From: Actinomycetes bacterium
GTDB taxonomy: Bacteria; Actinomycetota; Acidimicrobiia; Acidimicrobiales; CADCSY01
Direction of reading: 5' to 3'
Length of the DNA stretch: 7,323 bases
Assembly (NCBI GenBank): GCA_025464025.1
Contig: JAODBP010000349.1
Coordinates: 1-7,323, forward strand
Shown: piece after piece, positions 1-5,672 of the stretch
Layout of the letters: each line of letters begins with the position of its first letter
Position numbering within the stretch: position 1 is the stretch's first letter
Translations under genes and position numbers: made by a program
Notes under the pieces: generated by a model
The model's database searches: none
What the model saw: only the letters and a program-made list of their open reading frames with translations
What the model was told of the DNA's origin: nothing

Positions 1-343
1 CCACCAGGCGGATCGCGTTGACGGCTTGCAGCCACGCACACACCTCATCCACGCAGAGCTCCGATAGGCCGAGCGAGGCGATCACCGTCTCGATGGCGGC
101 GCGGCGCGCGGTGCGCAGCTCGTCGCCGGCGAGGAGCTGGAACGCGGCCTCGAACTCGGGATCGTCGAGGTACGCGGGGGGCTGGAGCCGACGCAACGCC
201 GGGTCGTCGGGGCTTGCCTCGATGACCTCGTCGAGTTGGGCGAGCAGGCCCCGAAGCGAGTCCCGGCCTTCGTCGGACAGCACGAGGTCGAAGCGACCGT
301 CGCGGCGCCGGCGGACCACCGAAGGCGGGTTGAAGAAGCGCAC
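1..343 (-). CDS. DUF2017 family protein, partial (C-terminus off the left edge)
   Basis: This open frame, absent from simple ATG-based calling, reads leftward from GTG at 343-341 for 114 complete codons and leaves the window without a stop. It begins VRFFNPPSVVRRRRDGRFDL and contains PALRRLQPPAYLDDPEFEAA (about residues 50-70), then a GDELRTARRAA segment and a C-terminal AWLQAVNAIRLV. This pattern of an Arg-rich start, an LRRL.PPAY.DDPE core and a helical W..A.N..RLV end matches the actinobacterial DUF2017 family as I remember it. The usual ending (LGTRLxV-like) would lie just outside. No biochemical function is established for the family. The start lies 8 bases after the clpS stop, so the two are probably cotranscribed and translationally coupled; a neighbouring clpS is common in Actinobacteria. 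An in-frame GTG at 379 is possible but would overlap clpS. The family call is fairly secure; the function is unknown. Confidence 0.8.
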   Translation of the reverse strand, partial: MRFFNPPSVVRRRRDGRFDLVLSDEGRDSLRGLLAQLDEVIEASPDDPALRRLQPPAYLDDPEFEAAFQLLAGDELRTARRAAIETVIASLGLSELCVDEVCAWLQAVNAIRLV

Positions 344-351
344 GCGGTCCG

Positions 352-651
352 CTACTCGTCGTGCTGCATGGTGGCCCACAACCCATGCTCGTGGAGGCGG
401 AAGACGTCGAGCTCGGCCTTCTCGCGAGGGCCGGAGGACACCACCGCTCGCCCCTTGTGGTGCACGTCGAGCGTGAGCGACGTGGCCTTCGCCTTCGAAT
501 AGCCGAACAACTTCTGGAAGACGAGGATCACGTACTCGATCGTGTTGATGGGGTCGTTCCACACCAGGACGATCCAGGGGAGGTCGGTGTCGACATCAGC
601 GTCCGGGGACGAGGTCTCCGTCGGCGACGCGAGCGGTCCGGTGGGCGGCAC
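352..651 (-). CDS. clpS: ATP-dependent Clp protease adaptor ClpS
   Basis: ClpS binds proteins with N-degron residues and delivers them to ClpA or ClpC for degradation by ClpP in the cytoplasm. From GTG at 651 the product is 99 residues, the usual length. A flexible acidic N-terminus (1-24) precedes the core PWIVLVWNDPINTIEYV, with the Asn32-Asp33 pair of the N-degron pocket. FQKLFGYSKAKAT and DVHHKGRAVVSSGPREKAEL follow, with the pocket His64 of the family's VHxxG motif, and then HEHGLWATMQ. No in-frame ATG, GTG, TTG or CTG exists between 651 and the conserved core, so this GTG is the shortest credible start. It overlaps the last 56 bases of ctaA in another frame. No clear Shine-Dalgarno site precedes it. 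An in-frame ATG at 756 would lengthen the overlap and add an unconserved Arg/Cys-rich stretch, so I rejected it. DUF2017 follows closely. Confidence 0.93.
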   Translation of the reverse strand: MPPTGPLASPTETSSPDADVDTDLPWIVLVWNDPINTIEYVILVFQKLFGYSKAKATSLTLDVHHKGRAVVSSGPREKAELDVFRLHEHGLWATMQHDE

Positions 652-1615
652 CTGACGATTGTGCCGGACCGGGCACCTGATCCTCCACCGCGGCGTCGAT
701 CGGCCTCTGCATGTGCAGCGCGACCTGCAGCACGGCGATCCACACCAGGCACGCACCGACGACGTGGAGCCCCACCAGCGCGGGCGGGACGCCGCTGAAG
801 TACTGGGTGTAGCCGAGCGCCGCTTGCAGGGTGAGCACCGTGAGCAGCGCGCGCACCGCTCCCTCGATCGGTCGCCCGGCGTGGTGGCGGCGCAACTGCA
901 CGAGCACCCAGATGGTGGCGCCGAGGAAGGCCAACATCGCCGTGCCGTGGATCCGGGCGGCGTCGTGCGCGTGGATCGGCAGGCGGTCGATCGGCACGCC
1001 CTGGTTCTCGCCGCTGTGAGGTCCCGACCCCGTGACGATCGTGCCCGTGAGGAGGACGATGCCGGCGAGCACCGCCAGCGCGCGGCCCCACGCGAGCAGC
1101 GCGGGCGTGACCACCGGACGTACGGCCACGCCGTCGGGCCGGCCGGCCCGCACGTTCAACACGACCGCATCGAGCAGCAGGGCCATCGACGCCACGAAGT
1201 GCCCTTGGACCACCCACGGGTTCAGGTGCGACACCACCACGAACTTGCCCAGGATGATCTGGGCGACCACGCCGGCCACGAGCCCCCCCGAGAGCCAGGT
1301 GAGGTCGCGTCGCCGCGGCGAGCGCCGCGTCGATGCGAGCACCGCGGCGATCACCACCACCGACACCACGCCGGTGAGCGCCCGGTTGCCGAACTCGATG
1401 TCGGCATGGAGACCGCTGGTGGCCACGAAGTGCTGGTCGGTGCATCGGGGCCAGTCGCTGCAGCCGAGGCCCGAACCGGTGAGCCGCACCGCGGCCCCCG
1501 TGACCACGATCAGGGCGAGCAGCGCCACCGCCAGCAACGTGACCCGCCGGTAGCCCTCGGGCGAGACGGGCCGGCGGATGCGCTCGAGCGCGGCGCCGAG
1601 CGGGCGGGTGGACAC
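596..1615 (-). CDS. ctaA: Heme A synthase (COX15/CtaA family)
   Basis: CtaA is a membrane protein that oxidises the C8 methyl of heme O to a formyl group, giving heme A for aa3-type oxidases. The 339-residue product has about eight TM segments in two four-helix halves. Signature GAAVRLTGSGLGCSDWPRC covers residues 40-58, with Cys52 and Cys58 in the first outer loop. Glu74 lies in IEFGNR. Likely heme-ligand histidines are His139 (VVQGHF), His223 (RIHGTAM) and His284 (GLHVVGA). The second half carries TGSGPHSGE (196-203). The position expected for the first-half His after the Glu is Asn77 here, so only three of the four B. subtilis-type ligands are visible. The start is GTG at 1615, immediately preceded by a -10 hexamer suitable for a leaderless transcript. 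The hydrophilic C-terminus (about 305-339) overlaps clpS. It is divergent from ctaB. Confidence 0.96.
   Translation of the reverse strand: MSTRPLGAALERIRRPVSPEGYRRVTLLAVALLALIVVTGAAVRLTGSGLGCSDWPRCTDQHFVATSGLHADIEFGNRALTGVVSVVVIAAVLASTRRSPRRRDLTWLSGGLVAGVVAQIILGKFVVVSHLNPWVVQGHFVASMALLLDAVVLNVRAGRPDGVAVRPVVTPALLAWGRALAVLAGIVLLTGTIVTGSGPHSGENQGVPIDRLPIHAHDAARIHGTAMLAFLGATIWVLVQLRRHHAGRPIEGAVRALLTVLTLQAALGYTQYFSGVPPALVGLHVVGACLVWIAVLQVALHMQRPIDAAVEDQVPGPAQSSGAAHRTARVADGDLVPGR
658..663 (-). promoter_or_regulatory. Possible leaderless -10 element for clpS inside ctaA
   Basis: On the minus strand CACAAT lies exactly six bases (CGTCAG) before the clpS GTG. This is the same -12 to -7 placement as the TANNNT hexamers before ctaA and ctaB. 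The first base departs from the TA consensus and no -35 is evident. It lies within the ctaA coding region. If real, clpS could be transcribed separately from ctaA as a leaderless mRNA, which would fit its lack of a Shine-Dalgarno sequence. Weak evidence. Confidence 0.25.
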
Positions 1616-1621
1616 GGCGAG

Positions 1622-1627
1622 AGGCTA
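1622..1627 (-). promoter_or_regulatory. Predicted -10 element of ctaA (leaderless)
   Basis: The minus strand reads TAGCCT, then CTCGCC, then the GTG start of ctaA. The hexamer fits the actinobacterial TANNNT -10 consensus at -12 to -7 if the transcript starts on the G of GTG. No Shine-Dalgarno sequence is present, which agrees with leaderless translation. The -35 is not clear (a TTGGTG lies about 19 bases upstream). Confidence 0.55.
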
Positions 1628-1717
1628 CGGCCGACCCGTCGGCGGCCACCAAGCGGGGCGGACCAGCGGGCCGGGACCCGGCCCCGACCCGACTCGTTCT
1701 GCTTCGGGTGCCCCTCG

Positions 1718-1723
1718 TAGGGT
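1718..1723 (+). promoter_or_regulatory. Predicted -10 element of ctaB (leaderless)
   Basis: TAGGGT is followed by GGCCCC and then the GTG start of ctaB. The spacing is identical to that of the opposing ctaA promoter. The overlapping AGGGTGG could also act as a Shine-Dalgarno site if transcription starts further upstream, so the two readings compete. No clear -35 is visible. Confidence 0.5.
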
Positions 1724-1729
1724 GGCCCC

Positions 1730-2626
1730 GTGCTCCAGCCGGCCCCGACGAAACTGCGCCGACGCGCCGCCGGCTACGTCGCCCTCACCAAGCCTCGCAT
1801 CATCGAGCTGCTGCTCGTGTCCACCGTGCCCACCATGGTGGTCGCCAACCACGGCATCCCGTCGGGGTGGCTGATCCTCAACACGATCATCGGCGGCGCC
1901 CTCGCCGCGGGTGGCGCCAACGCCATCAACATGTACGTCGACCGCGACATCGACGCGGTGATGGTCCGGACCAAGAACCGCCCGCTGGTGACCGGCCTCA
2001 TCGCGCCGCGCAACGCCCTGGTGTTCGCCATCTCGCTGGAGGTCCTGGCGTTCGCCTGGTTGTGGGGCTGGGTCAACCTGCTCAGCGCCGTGCTGGGCGT
2101 GGCTGCCTGCCTCTTCTACGTGTTCGTGTACACGCTCTGGCTGAAGCGCACCTCCACCCGCAACATCGTGATCGGCGGGGCCGCCGGGGCCGTGCCCGTG
2201 CTGATCGGGTGGTCCTCGGTCACCAACAGCCTCGGCTGGGCCCCCGTGGTGCTGTTCGCCGTCATGTTCTATTGGACGCCCCCGCACTTCTGGGCGCTGG
2301 CCGTCAAGTACAAGGACGACTACTCGGCGGCCGACGTGCCGATGCTGCCGTCCGTGGCCAGCATGCGGGTCACCTCCGAGCGCATCCTCGGCTACACGCT
2401 GTTCCTCTGGGGGCTGACCCTCGTGTTCGGCCCGGTGGCCGACATGGGCGCCCTCTACCTGGTCGCCGCCACCGTCCTCGGCGGCGTCTTCACGTGGCTC
2501 GCCCTCCGCCTGCTGCGCTCGGAGTCGACCGCGGACGCCATGCGCGTCTTCGGCTGGTCGATCACCTACGTCACGCTCCTCTTCGGCGCCATGGCCGCCG
2601 ACCAGCTCATCCGGTCTGGCTTGTGA
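1730..2626 (+). CDS. ctaB: Heme O synthase (protoheme IX farnesyltransferase)
   Basis: CtaB is an integral membrane prenyltransferase of the UbiA superfamily. It attaches a farnesyl group to the 2-vinyl of heme B to form heme O, the substrate of CtaA. The 298-residue protein is of normal length with about nine TM helices. The early motif LTKPRIIELLLVSTVP (19-34) is typical of the family. The first Asp-rich motif is N67-MYV-D71-RDI-D75 followed by RTKNRPL (80-86), which binds the Mg-diphosphate. The second conserved loop is YWTPPHFWALA (181-191) with KYKDDY and DVPMLP (193-207). GTG at 1730 is chosen because it immediately follows a -10-like hexamer and places the conserved TKPR at the usual distance from the N-terminus. 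Divergent from ctaA and upstream of the oxidase subunit genes, it probably has its own transcript and may read through into them. Confidence 0.96.
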   Translation: MLQPAPTKLRRRAAGYVALTKPRIIELLLVSTVPTMVVANHGIPSGWLILNTIIGGALAAGGANAINMYVDRDIDAVMVRTKNRPLVTGLIAPRNALVFAISLEVLAFAWLWGWVNLLSAVLGVAACLFYVFVYTLWLKRTSTRNIVIGGAAGAVPVLIGWSSVTNSLGWAPVVLFAVMFYWTPPHFWALAVKYKDDYSAADVPMLPSVASMRVTSERILGYTLFLWGLTLVFGPVADMGALYLVAATVLGGVFTWLALRLLRSESTADAMRVFGWSITYVTLLFGAMAADQLIRSGL

Positions 2627-2660
2627 GTGCAGCGTTTCGAACGGTCCGAGCGGGCCTGTG

Positions 2661-2666
2661 TAGAGT
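2661..2666 (+). promoter_or_regulatory. Predicted -10 element for the oxidase subunit operon
   Basis: TAGAGT in the 85-base gap between ctaB and the next gene fits the TANNNT consensus and is preceded by TGTG. A start near 2673 would leave an untranslated leader of about 39 bases, unlike the leaderless ctaA and ctaB. The leader contains a short inverted repeat, CCTCG-AC-CGAGG (2686-2697), whose right arm includes the only GAGG near the ATG. No convincing -35 is seen. Confidence 0.4.
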
Positions 2667-2711
2667 CCGCCGCGGCTCCCTGACTCCTCGACCGAGGTTC
2701 ACCGCACGCAC

Positions 2712-4283
2712 ATGGCCATGACCGAGACGAGACCCGCGCCCGAGGCCACGGCCGAGGCGCCGCCGCAGGCTGTCCCGGCCGATCCCGCAGGGCTGGCCGG
2801 CTGGCTCAGCACCTCCGACCACAAGCGGGTCGGACGGCTGTGGATCGCCACGTCCCTGCTCTTCCTCCTCCTCGGGGGCGTCCTCGTGGCGCTCCTCGGG
2901 ATCGAGGGGACCAAGAGCGGGCTCGACATCTTCGACACGGGCAGCTTCTCCCAGGCCTCGACGCTCAGCACCGAGGCGCTGGTGCTGCTGTTCCTGGCCC
3001 CGCTGTTCCTGGGCATCGCCACCTTCGTGGTGCCGCTGCAGGTCGGCTCGCCCGAGATCGCCTTCCCCCGTGGCTCGGCCACCGCCTACTGGCTCTACCT
3101 GGTCTCGGCCGGCGTGCTGGTGGCGTCGTACCTGGCCGACGGCGGGCAGACCGGTGGCTCCCGCGATGCTGCCGACCTGTGGCTCCTGGCCATGATGGGC
3201 GTGCTCGTCGCCCTCTGCATCGGCCTGGTCAGCGTGCTCACCACCGCCCTCGCCATGCGGGCGCCGGGCATGAGCCTGCTCCGGGCCCCGGCCTTCACCT
3301 GGTCGACGCTCGTCGGCGGCAGCCTCCTGCTGCTGAGCATGCCGGTCCTCGTGGCCGACCTGGCCGACATGTACGTGTCGCACCACTTCGGCGGCGACCT
3401 CGGCGACTACCAGCGCCAGATCGCCTGGATCTGGTCGATCCCGACCGTGTACCTCCTGGCCGTCGGCGCCGTCGGCGTCGCGCTGGAGATCGTGCCGGTC
3501 CTCGCCAAGAACCGCATCAAGCCCTACGAGGCCGCGCTCGTCGTCGTCGGGTTGCTCGGCATCGTCGGCGTCGGGGCCTGGGCCCAGAACGAGAAGACGT
3601 TCGACGACTTCCTCTACGTCGCCATCGGCCTGGCCGCCGTGCTGCCGGCCCTCGCCCTGCTCGGCCTGGTCGGCAACACCCTCCGCGGCGGCAAGCCGGC
3701 CCCGAAGGCCGCCCTGCTCTTCGCCGTCGGCACCGTCCTGCTCCTCCTCCTCGGCGCCGTGGCCGGCGCCCTCGAGTCGATCGACGGCCTGCACCTGCAC
3801 AACACGACCTGGGAGCTGGGCCAGACCCACCTCGTCGTCCTCGGCGCCGGCACCGTCGGTGGCCTCGGGGCGCTGTGGTGGTGGGCGCCGAAGCTCTGGG
3901 GCGTCGAGCTGCCCGAGAGCGCCGGCATCCTCGCCTTCCTCGCCTCGTTCGGCGGCGCCGTGCTGCTGGCTGCCGGCGAGCTCGTCAACGGCCTCAGCAA
4001 CGACCTGCCGCTGGGGGCCCGGGACTTCAGCGGTGACAGCGTGAAGGTGCTGAACGGCATCAGCGCCGCCGGTGGCGTGCTCGTCACCTTGGCTGGCCTG
4101 CTGGTCGTGCTCGTGCTGCTGGGCGCGGCACGGAAGCGCACCCGGGTCGTCACCGCGGACAACCCGTGGGGCGGCTACACGCTGGAGTGGGCGACGACCT
4201 CGCCACCCCCGCCCGCCAACTTCTCGGCGCCGGTCCCGGTCGTCGCCTCCGCCACGCCGCTGCTCGACGAGGTGACCGCCTGA
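2712..4283 (+). CDS. Heme-copper oxidase subunit I-like protein lacking nearly all metal ligands
   Basis: This 523-residue protein has the subunit I architecture but probably no catalytic centre. It keeps WLSTSDHKRVG (31-41), VVPLQVGSPEIAFPR (106-120), AMRAPGMSLLRAPAFTWS (181-198), about 12 TM helices and the C-terminal DNPWGGYTLEWATTSPPP (483-500) typical of the family. By hand alignment the TM2 heme a His is Ser86. The CuB GHPEVY motif is S-I243-PTVY, and the CuB HH pair is Gln292-Asn293. The K-channel Lys is Leu316. In the ligand helix LHDTYFVVAHFH reads LHNTTWELGQTH, so the a3 ligand is Gln371 while His373 and Tyr247 survive. The propionate-binding PRR is SND (429-431). The frame is intact with neighbour-like composition, and it overlaps the next gene by one base, so it is not a decaying pseudogene. 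ATG at 2712 is chosen (2718 is possible); no good Shine-Dalgarno site is seen. Role inferred as structural, assembly or regulatory. Confidence 0.88.
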   Translation: MAMTETRPAPEATAEAPPQAVPADPAGLAGWLSTSDHKRVGRLWIATSLLFLLLGGVLVALLGIEGTKSGLDIFDTGSFSQASTLSTEALVLLFLAPLFLGIATFVVPLQVGSPEIAFPRGSATAYWLYLVSAGVLVASYLADGGQTGGSRDAADLWLLAMMGVLVALCIGLVSVLTTALAMRAPGMSLLRAPAFTWSTLVGGSLLLLSMPVLVADLADMYVSHHFGGDLGDYQRQIAWIWSIPTVYLLAVGAVGVALEIVPVLAKNRIKPYEAALVVVGLLGIVGVGAWAQNEKTFDDFLYVAIGLAAVLPALALLGLVGNTLRGGKPAPKAALLFAVGTVLLLLLGAVAGALESIDGLHLHNTTWELGQTHLVVLGAGTVGGLGALWWWAPKLWGVELPESAGILAFLASFGGAVLLAAGELVNGLSNDLPLGARDFSGDSVKVLNGISAAGGVLVTLAGLLVVLVLLGAARKRTRVVTADNPWGGYTLEWATTSPPPPANFSAPVPVVASATPLLDEVTA

Positions 4284-4882
4284 TGACCGCCCTGGCCCTC
4301 CCGCCGGCTGCCCCCGCGCCCCGCCGCAACGTGGCGCTGGTCGGCACCATGTTCGCCATCGCCGCCGGCGTGATGCTGATGGGCGGCCTGCTGGCCGCCT
4401 ACTTCGCCGCCCGCCAGGTGCACCCGCACGGCAAGCCGTGGGTGCCCGACGGCGTGACGCTGCCGAACGTGGCGCTCGCCGTCACCTACTCGTCGCTGCT
4501 GATGTCGTCGTTCACGGCCCAGTGGATCGTGTCGGCCATCAAGCTCGACGACCGCCGGCAGGCCTACGTGGCCACCGGCCTCACCCTGCTGTTCGGGGCC
4601 GCCTTCATCAACGGCCTCACCTTCTGCTGGACCCAGCTCGGCGCCGGGGCCGGCGACGGGGGCTTCATCGACCGGATGTTCGCCGTCACCGCGGTGCACC
4701 TCCTGCTCGTCGTCGCCGCCATCGTCTACCTCGTCGTGATCGGCTTCCGGGCGCTCGGCGGCCAGTTCGGCCCCCGCAGCTCCGAGGCCGTCGTCGGCGC
4801 CGTGGCGTTCTGGCACTTCATCGTGTTCGCCGGCGTCGCCGTGTGGTGGTGCGTCTGGTTCCTCGAGGGGGGTCCGGGCTGA
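4283..4882 (+). CDS. ctaE: Cytochrome c oxidase subunit III, short 5-TM form, divergent
   Basis: Subunit III stabilises the core oxidase and binds lipids near the D-channel; it carries no metal. The 199-residue product has five TM segments (about 17-43, 62-86, 94-117, 131-156 and 167-194), the short type lacking the first two helices of the mitochondrial form. Recognisable family signatures are MLMGGLLAAYFAAR (31-44) and AFWHFIVFAGVAVWW (175-189) with the conserved Trp177-His178. The TM glutamate usual in the first helix (family pattern SExxxF, the carboxyl equivalent to bovine E90) is Gly29 here, and a second common Glu in the middle helix appears as Cys115. Translation starts at ATG 4283, which overlaps the previous stop (TGATG) and has GAGGTGA seven bases upstream. 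The coupling suggests it works with the ligand-poor subunit I-like protein. I am confident in the family, less so about which subunit I it partners. Confidence 0.85.
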   Translation: MTALALPPAAPAPRRNVALVGTMFAIAAGVMLMGGLLAAYFAARQVHPHGKPWVPDGVTLPNVALAVTYSSLLMSSFTAQWIVSAIKLDDRRQAYVATGLTLLFGAAFINGLTFCWTQLGAGAGDGGFIDRMFAVTAVHLLLVVAAIVYLVVIGFRALGGQFGPRSSEAVVGAVAFWHFIVFAGVAVWWCVWFLEGGPG

Positions 4883-5646
4883 TGACCACCGTTGCCGCCA
4901 GGTTCTGGTTCGCGGTCGCTGCGCTGGCGTTCGTCGGCTTCATCGCTTACGAGCTCGCCAGCTCCGGGGAGTGGTTCGGCTCGTTCGTGCTCATCACGAT
5001 CGTGGTCGTCGCCGGCATGCTCGGCGTGCTCGCCACCGCCGTCCGCGACGGCGACGTCGCCGCCACCGCGTCGGCCGAGATCCCCGTCCGCCGGTCGCTG
5101 CCCGCGGCGTGGCCGGCCCTCGCCGCCGTCGGCGCCGGCACCTCGATCGTCGGGCTCGCCGGTCGCAACGCCCTGCTCTACGTCGGCTTCGGCGTGCTCG
5201 GCTTCGTGCTCATCGAGTGGCTGGTCCAGGCCTGGGCCGAACGGGCCACCGGCGACCTCGAGTACAACCGCGGCCTTCGCCACCGGATCATGTCGCCGGT
5301 CGAGATCCCGCTGCTCGCCATGCTGGTGATCGCCACCTTCCTGATCAGCGCCTCCCGGGTGCTGCTGGCGCTGCCCAAGACCGGCTCGACGATCTTCGCC
5401 ATCGCCGCCGCCGTCGTGGTGCTCGCCGTGGCCTCGCTGTTCGCGGCCAAGCCCCGCCTCGGCTCCTCCGTCCTCGCCGGCGTCCTGGCGCTCGGCGCCG
5501 TGGCCCTCATCGCCGGCGGCATCGCCGGTGGGGTGGCCGGCGAGCGCCACGTGGAGAAGCACCACGAGGAGGGCTCGAGCGCCACCTCGACCGAGACCAC
5601 CACCAGCACCACCGTCAGCTCGACCTCGGCGACGACCACGCCGTGA
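4882..5646 (+). CDS. Unrecognised 7-TM membrane protein with His/Glu motif and Ser/Thr-rich tail
   Basis: I do not recognise a named family. The 254-residue protein has about seven TM segments (roughly 7-25, 33-54, 76-95, 97-117, 141-164, 168-188 and 194-219). A hydrophilic loop, RATGDLEYNRGLRHRIMSPV (121-140), separates the first four from the last three. The last helix is Gly/Ala-rich and runs into ERHVEKHHEE (221-230), followed by a 24-residue tail made almost entirely of Ser and Thr. The His/Glu cluster could bind a metal such as copper, but that is only a guess. The ATG overlaps the subunit III stop (TGATG) and has a GAGGGG Shine-Dalgarno nine bases upstream, and the next gene is subunit II, so it belongs to the oxidase operon. 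A subunit IV-like accessory protein or an assembly factor are the plausible roles. Confidence 0.75.
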   Translation: MTTVAARFWFAVAALAFVGFIAYELASSGEWFGSFVLITIVVVAGMLGVLATAVRDGDVAATASAEIPVRRSLPAAWPALAAVGAGTSIVGLAGRNALLYVGFGVLGFVLIEWLVQAWAERATGDLEYNRGLRHRIMSPVEIPLLAMLVIATFLISASRVLLALPKTGSTIFAIAAAVVVLAVASLFAAKPRLGSSVLAGVLALGAVALIAGGIAGGVAGERHVEKHHEEGSSATSTETTTSTTVSSTSATTTP

Positions 5647-5657
5647 AGTCGGGACTC

Positions 5658-5667
5658 GAGGAGAAGG
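5658..5667 (+). promoter_or_regulatory. Ribosome binding site deciding the ctaC start
   Basis: GAGGAGAAGG lies five bases before ATG at 5673. It favours that ATG over the in-frame GTG at 5643, which overlaps the previous stop as GTGA. The ATG start also gives a well-proportioned lipoprotein signal peptide with the lipobox Cys at residue 26. Confidence 0.7.
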
Positions 5668-5672
5668 ACCAG

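Larger units (their letters stand above)
1616..1729. promoter_or_regulatory. Divergent ctaA/ctaB intergenic promoter region
   Basis: These 114 bases separate the GTG starts of ctaA (minus) and ctaB (plus). Each side has a TANNNT hexamer exactly six bases before the start codon. The middle is GC-rich, including a GGCCGGGTCCCGGCC-like inverted repeat around 1668-1682 (GGGCCGGGACCCGGCCCC), which could be an operator or just compositional. No -35 element is convincing on either side. A shared short regulatory region would let the two heme A enzymes be expressed together. Confidence 0.6.

Noticed and set aside
528..1652. Long minus-strand open frame of 374 residues over ctaA
   Set aside because: It is very rich in Arg, Ala and Gly with no recognisable motif, and lies out of frame with the convincing ctaA. 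Such shadows are expected in GC-rich coding DNA.
2607..3830. Long minus-strand open frame of 407 residues antisense to the subunit I-like gene
   Set aside because: Composition (Gly/Glu/Gln/Asp/Arg-rich, low complexity) is typical of the antisense of a hydrophobic membrane-protein gene. No motif was seen.
2712..4283. Interpretation of the subunit I-like gene as a decaying pseudogene
   Set aside because: There is no stop or frameshift over 523 codons, the TM helices and family motifs are intact, and a one-base overlap couples it to the next gene. Decay would not remove the ligands selectively.
2712..4283. The subunit I-like protein being a cbb3 oxidase or nitric oxide reductase catalytic subunit
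   Set aside because: Those families also need the His ligands that are missing here, and the retained motifs (PLQVG..IAFPR, MRAPGMSL, NPWGGYTLEW) are those of A-type subunit I.
5590..5643. ACC/TCG-rich repeat-like stretch as a DNA repeat element
   Set aside because: It encodes the in-frame Ser/Thr tail of the 7-TM protein; the repetition reflects low-complexity protein coding, not an independent DNA repeat.
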